A DNA stretch of 64,000 nt from Campylobacter sp. RM6914 (GCF_004803835.1 NZ_CP012545.1:868001-932000); one strand, 5' to 3'; positions 1-9,175 are shown, counted from the first letter of the stretch. The notes: a model not told the origin generated them from the letters alone. Made by a program: numbers and translations.

Positions 1-1038
1 GCTTGCATAAACAACCTAAAAGAAAAAGGCTCACTTGATGTCACCAAAATAGGAAGCGTCTCAAATGTCGGTTTAATGGCTAAAAAAGCTGAAGAATACG
101 GCAGTCACGATAAGACTTTCATTGCAAAAGATGATGGAGAATTTATCGTAGTTGATAAAGACGATAAAGAGGTATTTAAATTTAATGTGCAAAGCGGCGA
201 TATCTTCCGCATGACTCAAGCAAAAGATGATGCTATAAAAAGCTGGATAGACCTAGCTTTAAATAGAGGCAAGATAACAGGCGAACCGCTAGTTTTTTGG
301 CTTGATGAAAACAGAGCGCACGATAGAAATTTAAAATCAAAAATAGATCTTTTGAAATTTGAAAATGCAGGCGTAAAGTATGAAATTTTAAACTATGAAA
401 AAGCATGCGAGAAATGCCTTGACATCATAAGAGAGGGTAAAAATGTTATAGGCGTTACAGGGAATGTCTTGCGTGACTATTTAACTGATCTTTTCCCGAT
501 ACTGGAGCTTGGCACTAGCTCAAAAATGCTATCTGTCGTGCCTTTGCTTTGCGGAGGAGGTATGTTTGAGACTGGAGCGGGTGGAACTGCACCTGTGCTA
601 GTAAAAGAGCTAATTGAGCAAAACCATCTCATCTGGGATAGTCTTGGCGAATACCTAGCTCTCATAGCCTCGCTAGAACATCTTGCTAATTCTAAAAGCA
701 ATAAAAACGCTAAAATTTTAGCTAAAACACTAGATGGTGCCGTAAATTTATACCTAAAAAATAACAAATCACCACAAATGGGAGTTAAAAATCCAGACAC
801 TAGAGCGAGCCACTACTATCTAGCCCTTTACTGGGCGCAAGAGCTTAAAAATAGTGAACTTGGCAAAGAATTTACAAATTTAGCAGATGATTTGCTAGCT
901 AACGAAGCTAAAATTTTAAATGAACTTTGCGAAATTCAAGGGGATGGAGTTGATTTTGGTGGATATTTTTATCCGGATGAGCAAAAAAGTTCTAATATCA
1001 TGAGACCTAGTCAAACACTAAATAAAATAATAGGATAA
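1..1038 (+). CDS. icd: Monomeric NADP-dependent isocitrate dehydrogenase, C-terminal part
   Basis: This is the C-terminal part (about 345 residues) of the large single-chain isocitrate dehydrogenase, which oxidises isocitrate to 2-oxoglutarate and CO2 with NADP. The reading frame is open from base 1, so the start lies outside the window; the first in-frame ATG at 76 is internal. Family-typical stretches are EYGSHDKTF near the left edge, the WLDENRAHD segment and the RPSQTLN ending. Full members are about 730-740 residues. The gene is 3 bases upstream of mdh and begins a run of TCA-cycle genes in the same order I recall from C. jejuni (icd-mdh-sucCD-oorDABC). The product feeds the 2-oxoglutarate oxidoreductase encoded a few genes downstream. 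The family call is strong. Confidence 0.93.
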   Translation, partial: ACINNLKEKGSLDVTKIGSVSNVGLMAKKAEEYGSHDKTFIAKDDGEFIVVDKDDKEVFKFNVQSGDIFRMTQAKDDAIKSWIDLALNRGKITGEPLVFWLDENRAHDRNLKSKIDLLKFENAGVKYEILNYEKACEKCLDIIREGKNVIGVTGNVLRDYLTDLFPILELGTSSKMLSVVPLLCGGGMFETGAGGTAPVLVKELIEQNHLIWDSLGEYLALIASLEHLANSKSNKNAKILAKTLDGAVNLYLKNNKSPQMGVKNPDTRASHYYLALYWAQELKNSELGKEFTNLADDLLANEAKILNELCEIQGDGVDFGGYFYPDEQKSSNIMRPSQTLNKIIG

Positions 1039-1041
1039 AAA

Positions 1042-1932
1042 ATGAAGATAAGTATAATCGGAGCAGGAAATGTCGGAGCAAGTATAGCTTACGCTCTTTG
1101 CATGAGAGAGGTTTGTGATGAGATCGCACTTGTTGATATTTTTAATGATGTTGCAAAGGCGAAGGCTATCGACATAACGCAAGCAAGCTGTGTGTTTGGT
1201 GCTAAAACCAAAGTTGTCGGCGCGGATAACTTTGAGCTAGTTAAAAACAGCGATATAGTTGTTGTTACGGCAGGTAGCCCTAGAAAAGATGGTCAAAGCA
1301 GAGAAGACTTGCTTATTAAAAACGCTCTAGTAGTAAAGTCAAGCGCCGAAAATATCGCCAAATTTGCTCCAAATGCGATAATAATCGTCGTTACAAACCC
1401 GCTTGATGTTATGGTTTGGGTTGCACGTAAGTTTAGCGGCTTTGATAAAAGTCGTGTTTTGGGTATGGCTGGCGAGCTGGACGGCGCAAGATGTCGTTTT
1501 GAGCTTGCTCAAATTTTATCACAAGATATGAGTGAGCTTAGAACAAAAGTTGTTGGAGCGCACAATGATAAAATGGTCATATCCAATAAAAATATCAATG
1601 TAAATTTAAACAAAGAAAACTTTGAAGTCTTAAAACACGAGACAAAAACAGGTGGAGCAAAGATAGTAAAACTACTCGGAACTTCGGCGTATTACGCTCC
1701 TGCGGCAGCTGTTGTAAAGATGTGTGAAGAGATAAAAGATCAAAAAGGCGAGATCGTTAGCGCAAGTGTGATCTTAGACGATGATCTTTCTTGCGGTAGG
1801 TTGGTAAAACTAAGCAAAAACGGGGTTGGCGAAATTTTAGAGCTAAATTTGGATCAAGAAGACTTAGATGAGCTAAACGCAAGTCAGGACGAGATCAGAA
1901 AGAACATAAATTTCTTAAAAGAAAATTTATAA
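1042..1932 (+). CDS. mdh: Malate dehydrogenase (LDH-like type)
   Basis: NAD-dependent malate/oxaloacetate interconversion in the cytoplasm. The 296-residue protein begins with a Rossmann dinucleotide-binding loop (GAGNVGASIAY). The mobile active-site loop reads SPRKDGQSRED, with the arginine expected in malate rather than lactate dehydrogenases. GELDGAR carries the Asp/Arg pair and VVGAHNDKMV carries the catalytic histidine. It starts 3 bases after the icd stop and its stop codon touches the sucC start, so it is translated as part of the icd-mdh-suc-oor operon. Length and motifs fit the family. Confidence 0.93.
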   Translation: MKISIIGAGNVGASIAYALCMREVCDEIALVDIFNDVAKAKAIDITQASCVFGAKTKVVGADNFELVKNSDIVVVTAGSPRKDGQSREDLLIKNALVVKSSAENIAKFAPNAIIIVVTNPLDVMVWVARKFSGFDKSRVLGMAGELDGARCRFELAQILSQDMSELRTKVVGAHNDKMVISNKNINVNLNKENFEVLKHETKTGGAKIVKLLGTSAYYAPAAAVVKMCEEIKDQKGEIVSASVILDDDLSCGRLVKLSKNGVGEILELNLDQEDLDELNASQDEIRKNINFLKENL

Positions 1933-3107
1933 TGAACATTCACGAATACCAAGCCAAGCGGATTTTTAAAGACTATGGCATAAATGTCGCAAACGGTATT
2001 TTAGTTGCAAATTTAAATGAGACCAAAGAGGCTTTAGATGTTTTGCAAACAGATAAATTTATCCTAAAAGCGCAAATTCATGCAGGTGGTCGTGGACTTG
2101 GCGGTGGTGTGAAGATAACAAAAGACAAACAAGAGGCGTTAGAGTGGGTGGCTAGTATGCTAAACACTCGCCTTATAACCAAGCAAACTTCAAAAGACGC
2201 AATGCTTGTTGAAAAAATTTACATCGAAGAGGCTATTAAATTTAAACAAGAAATTTATCTAAGTTTGACATTTGATAGAAACAACGAGAGCATCAGCCTG
2301 ATCGTTTCAAAAAACGGCGGCATAAGTATAGAAGAAGCTGCACAAATAAGTCCACATCTTATAAAAAATATAAGTATAGATCCGCAGATAGGGCTTTGCT
2401 TGTTTCACGTTCAAGAGCTTGTGGTATTTCTTGACATCAATAAAGAACTAGCGTTAAAACTTCATGAAACGATTTTAAAACTATATCAAATTTATATTCA
2501 AAAAGACGCAAATTTAATAGAGATAAACCCGCTTGTTTTAACGCAAGATGATGAAATTTATGCGCTTGATGCAAAGATAAGTTTTGACGATAGTGCTCTT
2601 TTTAGACATCCTGAAATTTTAGCTCTAAGTGATCCGTCTCAAGCTGATCCAAGCGAAAACGAAGCCAAAGAGCAAAAGTTAAATTACATAAAATTTAATG
2701 GAAGTGTTGGTTGCGTTGTAAACGGTGCAGGGCTTGCGATGGCAACTATGGATATCATAAAAGAGCTTGGCGCAGATGCGGCAAATTTTTTAGACGTTGG
2801 CGGAAGTGCAACAAGTGACGGTGTGGCAAAGGCTTTTAGGCTCATTTTAAAAGATAAAAACGTCAAGGTGATTTTCGTAAATATTTTTGGCGGCATAGTA
2901 AGATGCGACCGTATCGCTTCTGGTGTGATAAAAGCATGTAAAGAGATAGGTCTAGACGTGCCTGTGGTTGTTAGGCTTGACGGCACGAATGCAAAAGAAG
3001 CCATGCAAATGTTAAAAGAGTCTGCCTTAAAAGGGCTACATGCAAGTCAAAATTTGCTTGATGGTGCAAAGCTAGCCGTAAAACTTGCCAAAGAAACGAG
3101 CTTATGA
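1932..3107 (+). CDS. sucC: Succinyl-CoA synthetase beta subunit
   Basis: ADP/GDP-forming succinyl-CoA ligase beta chain, 391 residues. It begins MNIHEYQAKRIFKDYG, the standard SucC N-terminus, followed by an ATP-grasp domain with the glycine-rich AGGRGLGGG loop around residue 50. The C-terminal flavodoxin-like CoA-ligase domain contains NIFGGIVRCD and the VVRLDGTN segment. The start overlaps the mdh stop by one base (ATAATGAAC). The stop codon TGA at 3105-3107 is followed one base later by the sucD ATG. It pairs with SucD to make the enzyme that interconverts succinyl-CoA and succinate. Confidence 0.94.
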   Translation: MNIHEYQAKRIFKDYGINVANGILVANLNETKEALDVLQTDKFILKAQIHAGGRGLGGGVKITKDKQEALEWVASMLNTRLITKQTSKDAMLVEKIYIEEAIKFKQEIYLSLTFDRNNESISLIVSKNGGISIEEAAQISPHLIKNISIDPQIGLCLFHVQELVVFLDINKELALKLHETILKLYQIYIQKDANLIEINPLVLTQDDEIYALDAKISFDDSALFRHPEILALSDPSQADPSENEAKEQKLNYIKFNGSVGCVVNGAGLAMATMDIIKELGADAANFLDVGGSATSDGVAKAFRLILKDKNVKVIFVNIFGGIVRCDRIASGVIKACKEIGLDVPVVVRLDGTNAKEAMQMLKESALKGLHASQNLLDGAKLAVKLAKETSL

Positions 3108-3108
3108 C

Positions 3109-4008
3109 ATGAGTATATTTATAGACAAAAACACAAAAGTCATAGTCCAAGGCATAACGGGCAAGGAAGGTAGCTTTCATACTCAAAGCTGTTTGGACTA
3201 CGGCACGCAAATTTTAGCCGGAGTTACCCCTTTTAAAGGTGGGCAAACCCATCTTGGGGTTAAAATTTATAACACCGTAAAAGAGGCAAAAGAGGCTACT
3301 GGCGCTGATGTTAGCATGGTGTTTGTTCCTGCGAATTTTTGCAAAGATGCGATCATCGAGGCGGCAAATGCAGGCATAAGGCTTTGCGTTGTTATAACAG
3401 AACATCTGCCTGTTCTTGATATGCTAGAGGCAAAAACCTACGCAAAAAAATGCGGTATGAAGATAATCGGACCAAATTCGCCGGGCATCATAAGCGCAGG
3501 CGAGTGTAAACTTGGCATAATGCCTAGTTGCGTCTTTGAAAAAGACAAGATAAATGTCGGGATCATCTCCAAATCAGGCACTCTAACATATGAAGCCGCA
3601 AATCAGATAAAAGCCCAAGGTTTTGGCATATCAAGTGCGATTGGCATAGGTGGAGACGCTGTTATCGGTATGGCTTATGATGAAATCTTACTAGAGTTTG
3701 ACAAAGACGAGGATACAAAAGCTATCGTTATGATAGGCGAGATCGGTGGCGAACTTGAGAGCAACGCGGCAGACATCATAAGAAATTTAAAAAAGCCGGT
3801 TGTTGCATTCATAGCAGGAGCCAGTGCACCGCAAGGGCGTAAAATGGGACATGCTGGAGCCATTATAAATTCAAAGAACGCAAGCGCAAGAGCCAAATTT
3901 GAGATACTTGAAAGTGTCGGTGCTTATACGGTTACAAATCCTGCCAAAATAGGTGAAAAATTAAAACAAATATATAATGAAGGAAAATTTTATGATCATA
4001 AGAGATGA
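3109..4008 (+). CDS. sucD: Succinyl-CoA synthetase alpha subunit
   Basis: Alpha chain of succinyl-CoA synthetase, 299 residues from the ATG at 3109. A longer in-frame ATG at 3085 lies wholly inside sucC and would add eight residues that are not family-like, so I reject it. The protein starts MSIFIDKNTKVIVQGITGKEG, the CoA-binding Rossmann fold. It carries GPNSPGII and, near residue 240, the MGHAGAI motif with the histidine that becomes phosphorylated during catalysis. Its last 17 bases overlap the oorD start region, which fits translational coupling. Confidence 0.94.
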   Translation: MSIFIDKNTKVIVQGITGKEGSFHTQSCLDYGTQILAGVTPFKGGQTHLGVKIYNTVKEAKEATGADVSMVFVPANFCKDAIIEAANAGIRLCVVITEHLPVLDMLEAKTYAKKCGMKIIGPNSPGIISAGECKLGIMPSCVFEKDKINVGIISKSGTLTYEAANQIKAQGFGISSAIGIGGDAVIGMAYDEILLEFDKDEDTKAIVMIGEIGGELESNAADIIRNLKKPVVAFIAGASAPQGRKMGHAGAIINSKNASARAKFEILESVGAYTVTNPAKIGEKLKQIYNEGKFYDHKR

Positions 4009-4297
4009 TGTGCCCGTTTGGGTTGATGAAAGCAGGTGTAAGGCTTGCGATATCTGCGTGAGCAACTGTCCCGCGGGAGTTCTTGGTATGCGTATAGAAA
4101 TCTCTGCAGTGCTTGGTAAGATAATCGAAGTAGTTTATCCTGAGTCTTGTATAGGTTGTCGCGACTGTGAGTTACATTGTCCTGATTTTGCGATTTATGT
4201 TGCCGATAAAGGATATAAATTTGCCAAGCTTACGCCAGAAAGCAAAGAAAGAGCACTTTTGGTAAAAGAAAATAAATTTCAAAAGCTGGAGGCGTAG
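3992..4297 (+). CDS. oorD: 2-oxoglutarate:acceptor oxidoreductase, ferredoxin-like delta subunit
   Basis: A 101-residue protein with two 4Fe-4S cluster motifs: Cys16-19-22 with Cys26, and Cys53-56-59 with Cys63, each followed by Pro. It passes electrons out of the OorA/OorB catalytic core. I place the start at ATG 3992, preceded at good distance by AAGGA. An in-frame ATG at 3977 overlaps that ribosome binding site and is unlikely. The gene overlaps the end of sucD and its stop abuts oorA. The full Oor enzyme (DABC) oxidatively decarboxylates 2-oxoglutarate to succinyl-CoA and replaces the classical 2-oxoglutarate dehydrogenase. Confidence 0.93.
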   Translation: MIIRDDVPVWVDESRCKACDICVSNCPAGVLGMRIEISAVLGKIIEVVYPESCIGCRDCELHCPDFAIYVADKGYKFAKLTPESKERALLVKENKFQKLEA

Positions 4298-5425
4298 ATG
4301 AGAGAGATAGTATCAACGGGAAATTCGCTCGTAGCTATGGCTGCCATAGAGTGCGGTTGTAACTTTTTTGGCGGATATCCCATAACCCCAAGCAGTGAGA
4401 TAGCACACGAACTAAGTCTTTTGTTGCCGCAAAATGGCGGAACATTTATACAAATGGAAGATGAGATAGCGGGTATATCTGTGGCTCTTGGAGCGGCTAT
4501 GAGCGGTGCAAAAGCAATGACAGCAAGCTCAGGTCCCGGAATTTCTCTAAAAGCAGAGCAGATAGGCTTGGGTTTTATAGCTGAAATTCCTATCGTTATC
4601 GTAAACGTTATGCGCGGCGGACCTTCTACGGGACTTCCTACTCGTGTGGCACAAGGCGATGTCTTGCAAGCTAAAAACCCAACTCACGGCGATGTTAATA
4701 TGATAGTTTTAGCGCCTTCGAGTTTGGCTGAGTGTTATACTCAAACCATCCACGCGTTTAACCTAGCCGCACGTTTTATGACACCAGTTATGCTGCTTCT
4801 TGACGAAACGGTAGCGCATATGCAGGCAAAGGTAAGTTTGCCTGAAATTTACGAACTTGAAATTTACAAAAGAGATGAATTTAAAGGAGATCCAAGCTCA
4901 TACAAGCCTTATGCCGCTAAATTTGACGCTCCTGCAACGCTAAATCCTTTCTTTAAAGGCTACCGCTATCATATCACAGGTCTTCATCACGGAGAAACTG
5001 GCTTTCCTACGGAAGATGGAAATATCGTTGAGTATAATATAAATAGGCTGTTTAATAAAATAAATTTACACACGGATAAGATAGAACAAAGCGAAGAATT
5101 TATGTTAGATGACGCTCAAATTTGTATCATTGCATACGGAAGTGTCGCTCTTGCAGCCAAACAAGCTATACTAAATTTACGTCAAAAAGGACTAAAAGTA
5201 GGGCTTTTTAAACCTATATCGCTTTTCCCGATGCCTAAAAACGCATTAAAGGAAATTGCCGACAAATTTGATAAAATTTTAGTTTGCGAGCTAAATTTGG
5301 GTCAATACAGTGGCGAGATCGAAAAAGTCATAAAAAAAGAAACACAAAAATTACTAAAAGCAAACGGCAGACCACTCACTCCAAGTGAGATAGAAGCCAA
5401 GATAGGAGAGTGCTATGGCATTTAA
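4298..5425 (+). CDS. oorA: 2-oxoglutarate:acceptor oxidoreductase alpha subunit
   Basis: Alpha subunit, 375 residues, carrying the pyrimidine-binding and transketolase C-terminal-like domains of the 2-oxoacid:acceptor oxidoreductase family. Visible landmarks are GNSLVAMAAIECGCNFFGGYPITPSSEIA at the N-terminus (the YPITPSSE segment is diagnostic), TASSGPGISL around residue 75, and the MRGGPSTGLPT loop. The start ATG is contiguous with the oorD stop, and the 3' end overlaps oorB by 11 bases. It works only as a complex with OorB, OorC and OorD. Confidence 0.95.
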   Translation: MREIVSTGNSLVAMAAIECGCNFFGGYPITPSSEIAHELSLLLPQNGGTFIQMEDEIAGISVALGAAMSGAKAMTASSGPGISLKAEQIGLGFIAEIPIVIVNVMRGGPSTGLPTRVAQGDVLQAKNPTHGDVNMIVLAPSSLAECYTQTIHAFNLAARFMTPVMLLLDETVAHMQAKVSLPEIYELEIYKRDEFKGDPSSYKPYAAKFDAPATLNPFFKGYRYHITGLHHGETGFPTEDGNIVEYNINRLFNKINLHTDKIEQSEEFMLDDAQICIIAYGSVALAAKQAILNLRQKGLKVGLFKPISLFPMPKNALKEIADKFDKILVCELNLGQYSGEIEKVIKKETQKLLKANGRPLTPSEIEAKIGECYGI

Positions 5426-6260
5426 TTACGATAATTATTTAAGAGCTGATAAAATGCCTACGCTTTGGTGCTGGGGCTGTGGGGACGGAGTTATTTTAAA
5501 AAGTGTCATTAGGGCGATAGATCAGCTAGGCTGGGACATGAATGACGTATGTGTTGTTTCAGGCATAGGGTGTAGCGGAAGATTTTCAAGCTATGTAAAT
5601 TGTAATACTGTTCATACTACACATGGTCGCGCCATAGCTTATGCTACAGGTATAAAACTAGCAAATCCAAGCAAACATGTTATCGTTGTAACAGGTGATG
5701 GGGACGGTCTTGCCATAGGTGGCAACCACACCATACATGGATGCAGAAGAAATATCGGACTTAACCATATCCTTATAAACAACTTTATCTATGGACTTAC
5801 AAATTCTCAAACAAGCCCGACTACTCCAAGAGGATTTTGGACGGCTACAGCTCAACTTGGCAACATCGACCCTAGCTTTAATGCAACAAATTTAGCCATC
5901 GCAGCCGGAGCAACATTTGTTGCAAGAGGAAGCGTTATAGAACCTGAAAGACTTACGAAACTTTTTGTTGAAGGCTTTAAGCACGACGGATATAGTTTTT
6001 TTGATGTATTTTCAAACTGTCATGTAAATTTGGGTCGTAAAAATAAAATGGGCGAAGCCGTAAAAATGCTTGAGTGGATCAAAGAAAGAAGTGTAAACAA
6101 AATCAAATTTGATCAAATGAGCGAAGATGAGCAAAAAGGACTTTTTCCGCTCGGAGTTTTACATAAAGATGAAGCTAAAACCGAGTATTCAAAAGCCTAT
6201 GCGAAAGTTATCGCAGCCGCCAAAGACGGTACAAAGATAAATTTTGAGGAGATAGTATGA
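5415..6260 (+). CDS. oorB: 2-oxoglutarate:acceptor oxidoreductase beta subunit (TPP-binding)
   Basis: Beta subunit, 281 residues, binding thiamine diphosphate. The N-terminus has the CWGCGDG segment, with cysteines typical of this subunit, and GIGCSGR. The TPP/Mg motif is GDGDGLAIGGNH, closed by NNFIYGLTNSQTSPTT. It overlaps oorA by 11 bases and oorC by 4 (ATGA), so translation is coupled. Because it needs thiamine diphosphate, the nearby thi operon at 7384-11012 supplies a cofactor for this enzyme, although the two operons are convergent and separately transcribed. Confidence 0.95.
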   Translation: MAFNYDNYLRADKMPTLWCWGCGDGVILKSVIRAIDQLGWDMNDVCVVSGIGCSGRFSSYVNCNTVHTTHGRAIAYATGIKLANPSKHVIVVTGDGDGLAIGGNHTIHGCRRNIGLNHILINNFIYGLTNSQTSPTTPRGFWTATAQLGNIDPSFNATNLAIAAGATFVARGSVIEPERLTKLFVEGFKHDGYSFFDVFSNCHVNLGRKNKMGEAVKMLEWIKERSVNKIKFDQMSEDEQKGLFPLGVLHKDEAKTEYSKAYAKVIAAAKDGTKINFEEIV

Positions 6261-6808
6261 AAACTCAACTTAGATTTGTCGGTGTCGGCGGGCAGGGTGT
6301 CATAATGGCTGGTGAAATTTTAGCCGCAGCAAAGATAGAAGACGGCGGATATGGCGTAAAAGCTTCCACATATACTTCTCAAGTTCGCGGAGGACCGACA
6401 AAGGTTGACATCATTCTTGATGAAAATGAAATTTTATACCCTTATGCAAACGAAGGCGAGATAGACTTTATGCTAGCAACCGCACAAAAAAGTTATGATC
6501 TTTTTAAAGACGGAGTAAAAGAGGGCGGTATCATAGTCGTAGAACCAAACCTTGTAAAACCAAGCCAAGATGATTTAAAAAAATGGAAAATTTATGAAAT
6601 TCCTATCATCTCTATCGCTAAAGACGAAGTTGGAAACGTTATCACTCAAAGCGTTGTAGCGCTTGGAGTTGCGGTGCAAATGAGCGGTTGCTTGGATAAC
6701 AAGCTTGTAAAAGCAAGTATGCTATCTCACGTGCCAAAAAAGGTGCAAGAAGCAAATGCTAAAGCGTATGATCTAGGGATAAAATACGCAAAAGAAGTGA
6801 TGAATTAG
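6257..6808 (+). CDS. oorC: 2-oxoglutarate:acceptor oxidoreductase gamma subunit
   Basis: Gamma subunit, 183 residues. It starts MKTQLRFVGVGGQGVIMAGEI, the GxGGQG motif of this domain, followed by YTSQVRGGPTKVDI. It completes the Oor complex. The ATG overlaps the oorB stop (ATGA). Downstream, a small perfect inverted repeat (AGAGTA-AAA-TACTCT) lies before fldA. It may be a weak attenuator or part of a promoter, so fldA could be read through from this operon or expressed separately. Confidence 0.94.
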   Translation: MKTQLRFVGVGGQGVIMAGEILAAAKIEDGGYGVKASTYTSQVRGGPTKVDIILDENEILYPYANEGEIDFMLATAQKSYDLFKDGVKEGGIIVVEPNLVKPSQDDLKKWKIYEIPIISIAKDEVGNVITQSVVALGVAVQMSGCLDNKLVKASMLSHVPKKVQEANAKAYDLGIKYAKEVMN

Positions 6809-6863
6809 TTAAATTTTAATACCAAAAAGAGTAAAATACTCTAAATTTATCAAAAGGAATAAA

Positions 6864-7349
6864 ATGAGTAAAGTAGCTATTTTTTACGCAACAGGCAAAG
6901 GCGATACTAAAAAAGCATGCGAGTATCTTGGTGGGAAACTAAACGCCAAGATTTTGCCTGTAAATGAAGCAACTAGGGCTGTCTTTGAAGAGCAAGACGT
7001 CTTAATCCTAGCTAGTTCAAGCTATGGTTTTGGCGAACTGCACGATGACTGGAAAAACAAATTAAACGAACTAAAAGAGGCGAATTTAAAAGGCAAAAAA
7101 GTCGCGATAGTAGCCGTAGGCAACCAAGAAAGACACGCTGATAGCTTTGTAAGCGGAGTGGTTGATTTCTTACCTTGCATCAAAGATGCTATTTTGATAG
7201 GACAGAGTGAACTTGACGGCTATAAATTTGATAGCTCTTCGGCTTTTATAAATGGCAAATTTATAGGACTTGCGCTTGATACAAAAGGTGACAAAGAGTA
7301 TGAAGCTCGCATAGATAAATGGGTCGTTGCTTTAAAAGAGCAAATTTAA
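6864..7349 (+). CDS. fldA: Flavodoxin
   Basis: Small FMN electron carrier, 161 residues. The N-terminal phosphate loop is IFYATGKGDTKKA, and the loops with SSSYGFGEL and VGNQERHADSF match the flavin-contacting loops of long-chain flavodoxins. In Campylobacterota, flavodoxin is the accepted electron acceptor of the 2-oxoacid oxidoreductases, so its position directly after oorDABC makes functional sense. A good ribosome binding site (AAAAGGAATAAA) precedes the ATG. A bidirectional terminator follows. Confidence 0.93.
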   Translation: MSKVAIFYATGKGDTKKACEYLGGKLNAKILPVNEATRAVFEEQDVLILASSSYGFGELHDDWKNKLNELKEANLKGKKVAIVAVGNQERHADSFVSGVVDFLPCIKDAILIGQSELDGYKFDSSSAFINGKFIGLALDTKGDKEYEARIDKWVVALKEQI

Positions 7350-7359
7350 ACCATACTAA

Positions 7360-7395
7360 AAACCTCTTTGAGATAGACTTTTCTTAAAGAGGTTT
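7360..7395. terminator. Bidirectional intrinsic terminator between fldA and the thi operon
   Basis: A perfect 10-bp stem (AAACCTCTTT at 7360-7369 with AAAGAGGTTT at 7386-7395) and a 16-base loop. A/T runs on both sides make it usable from either direction. It separates the convergent fldA and thi genes and overlaps the stop codon of the minus-strand gene. Confidence 0.75.
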
Positions 7396-8022
7396 AAAAT
7401 TCCTTACAAATTTAAACTCATCCTCACATCTCATGGCTAAACTCATGGTGCAAATTCCATCCACTCCGGCGTTCAAGATATCTTTGGCGTTTGTTTCGTT
7501 TATGCCACCAAGAGCGTAAATTTCTTTATCAAATTTAGCTTTTAGTTCTTTAATAAAACAAACCCCTTTTGGTTCAAGTCCTACTTTGGAATTTGTAGCA
7601 AATATATGAGAAGCAACCAAAATATCTGCAAATTTAGAGGAGTTAAGAGCTTCGTCAAAAGTATGAGCCGGAGCGTAAATTTTAGCATTTAAATTTTGCT
7701 TTTTATGCTCGGCTAAATTTCGCATGTTAAGCCCAAACTCATCTGTTTTTAAATTTATAAGCGTTTCGAGTTGTTTTGAACTCATCCAAAACGATCTCTC
7801 AAGCTCACACGCGATATTAAAAAATTGATTGATAACGAGTTTTGTGTTAAATTTCTTACAAATTTCATCTACCTTAAAAGCAAGTAAGCGAAATTCATTC
7901 TCGTTAAGCTCTTTTTCACGAAGTAAAATTTCATCTACGCCGGCTTTGCAGAGCTTTGAAATTTTATCTAAAAAATCCCCTTCACAAAGAGCCGTTGAGC
8001 CTATTACAAGAAGTTTAGACAT
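7384..8022 (-). CDS. ThiE/TenI-family thiamine phosphate synthase-like protein
   Basis: A 212-residue TIM-barrel protein of the thiamine phosphate synthase/TenI family. Visible features are ILLREKEL (pyrimidine and phosphate-binding strand), VASHIFATNSKVGLEPKG, and the C-terminal ALGGINETNAKDILNAGVDGI phosphate loop. It is the last gene of the thiS-F-G-H operon and overlaps thiH by 8 bases. True ThiE joins thiazole and pyrimidine phosphates; TenI-type relatives isomerise the thiazole. The sequence diverges enough that I cannot decide between them, so no symbol is given. Either role belongs to thiazole or thiamine assembly. Confidence 0.75.
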   Translation of the reverse strand: MSKLLVIGSTALCEGDFLDKISKLCKAGVDEILLREKELNENEFRLLAFKVDEICKKFNTKLVINQFFNIACELERSFWMSSKQLETLINLKTDEFGLNMRNLAEHKKQNLNAKIYAPAHTFDEALNSSKFADILVASHIFATNSKVGLEPKGVCFIKELKAKFDKEIYALGGINETNAKDILNAGVDGICTMSLAMRCEDEFKFVRNFKPL

Positions 8023-9175
8023 AGATATATTCGCTCATTAAAGGCTCAAGTCCTTGAGCTCTTATCATGGCGCAAATTTCATCAACCGAGCGAGAGTCTT
8101 CTATCTCAAACTGCTCATCGCCTTTTTTGTTATCCGAGTGTGCACCGATACCGACATTTACTCCTGCGCTTATTTTGTTTGCAGCGATTTTAACGGCATT
8201 ATCGCGAAACAAAGCGCGCTCACGAGTTGAGATAGTTATGTTTGCGCTTGGCATAAAGATACGATAAGCGCATATCACTTGCAAAAGCTCGCGCTCACGG
8301 ACACCTCTTGGATTGATCTTGGAGTTGTTTATGATAGGACGAAGTCTAGGTACTGAAAATGCGATCTCTGCATGAGGGTATTTTTTCTGCACCAAACTAG
8401 CATGCAGTGCTGTAGAAAATGCGTCTAACCTAAAGTCGTCGAGTCCTAAAAGAGCGGCAAAACCAACCCCTCTCATGCCTCCCATAAGAGCTCTTTCTTG
8501 CGCATTTAGCCTGTATGGGAAAATCCTTTTATTTCCTGCAAGGTGAAGTTTTTCGTATTTTGAAGGATTATAAGTTTCTTGAAAAACGGTTACATAGTCT
8601 ACTCCGCTTTTGTGAAGTAGGGCGTAATTGGTCGAATTTACAGGATAAACTTCAACTCCGACTATCTTAAAATACCTATTTGCTATCTTGCACGCTTTTG
8701 CGATGTAGTTTATATCGGAATTTGTCTCGCTTTCGCCGGTAAGTATCAAGATGTCTTCAAGCCCAGTTTTTGCTATCTCTTTTAGTTCAGCTTCGATCTC
8801 ACTCTCGCTTAACTTAGCTCTTTGTATATTGTTTTTAGAGTTAAATCCGCAATAAACACAGAGATTATCACAGTGATTTGCTATGTAAAGCGGAGTAAAA
8901 ACGCTAACGTTTATACCAAAATTTGCCCTTGTTTTTTTCATGGCAAGCAAGGCTATTTGCTCTAAAAATTCAGACGCCGCAGGACTTAAAAGCGCTTTTA
9001 AATTTTCTAAAGTGCAAATTTTACTCTCAAGTGCAGCCAAGACATCATCTTTGGTATAAATTTCAGGCTTATAGCTCTCTCGCTCTTTTAAGACGGCATT
9101 CATTATCTCATCGCCTATGTTTTGCATATGCGGCAAAAGCTTCATGTGGTCGGTTTTAAATTGACTAAATTTCAT
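8015..9175 (-). CDS. thiH: 2-iminoacetate synthase ThiH (radical SAM tyrosine lyase)
   Basis: Radical SAM enzyme of 386 residues that cleaves tyrosine to dehydroglycine (2-iminoacetate) and p-cresol for thiazole synthesis. The cluster motif Cx3Cx2C is seen in HCDNLCVYCGFNSKN near residue 105. Further landmarks are ILILTGESE (SAM binding) and the QETYNPSKYEKLHLAGNK segment typical of ThiH. The start overlaps the thiG stop by one base and the end overlaps the ThiE-like gene. Using ThiH rather than glycine oxidase fits a microaerophile. Confidence 0.94.
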   Translation of the reverse strand: MKFSQFKTDHMKLLPHMQNIGDEIMNAVLKERESYKPEIYTKDDVLAALESKICTLENLKALLSPAASEFLEQIALLAMKKTRANFGINVSVFTPLYIANHCDNLCVYCGFNSKNNIQRAKLSESEIEAELKEIAKTGLEDILILTGESETNSDINYIAKACKIANRYFKIVGVEVYPVNSTNYALLHKSGVDYVTVFQETYNPSKYEKLHLAGNKRIFPYRLNAQERALMGGMRGVGFAALLGLDDFRLDAFSTALHASLVQKKYPHAEIAFSVPRLRPIINNSKINPRGVRERELLQVICAYRIFMPSANITISTRERALFRDNAVKIAANKISAGVNVGIGAHSDNKKGDEQFEIEDSRSVDEICAMIRAQGLEPLMSEYIYV

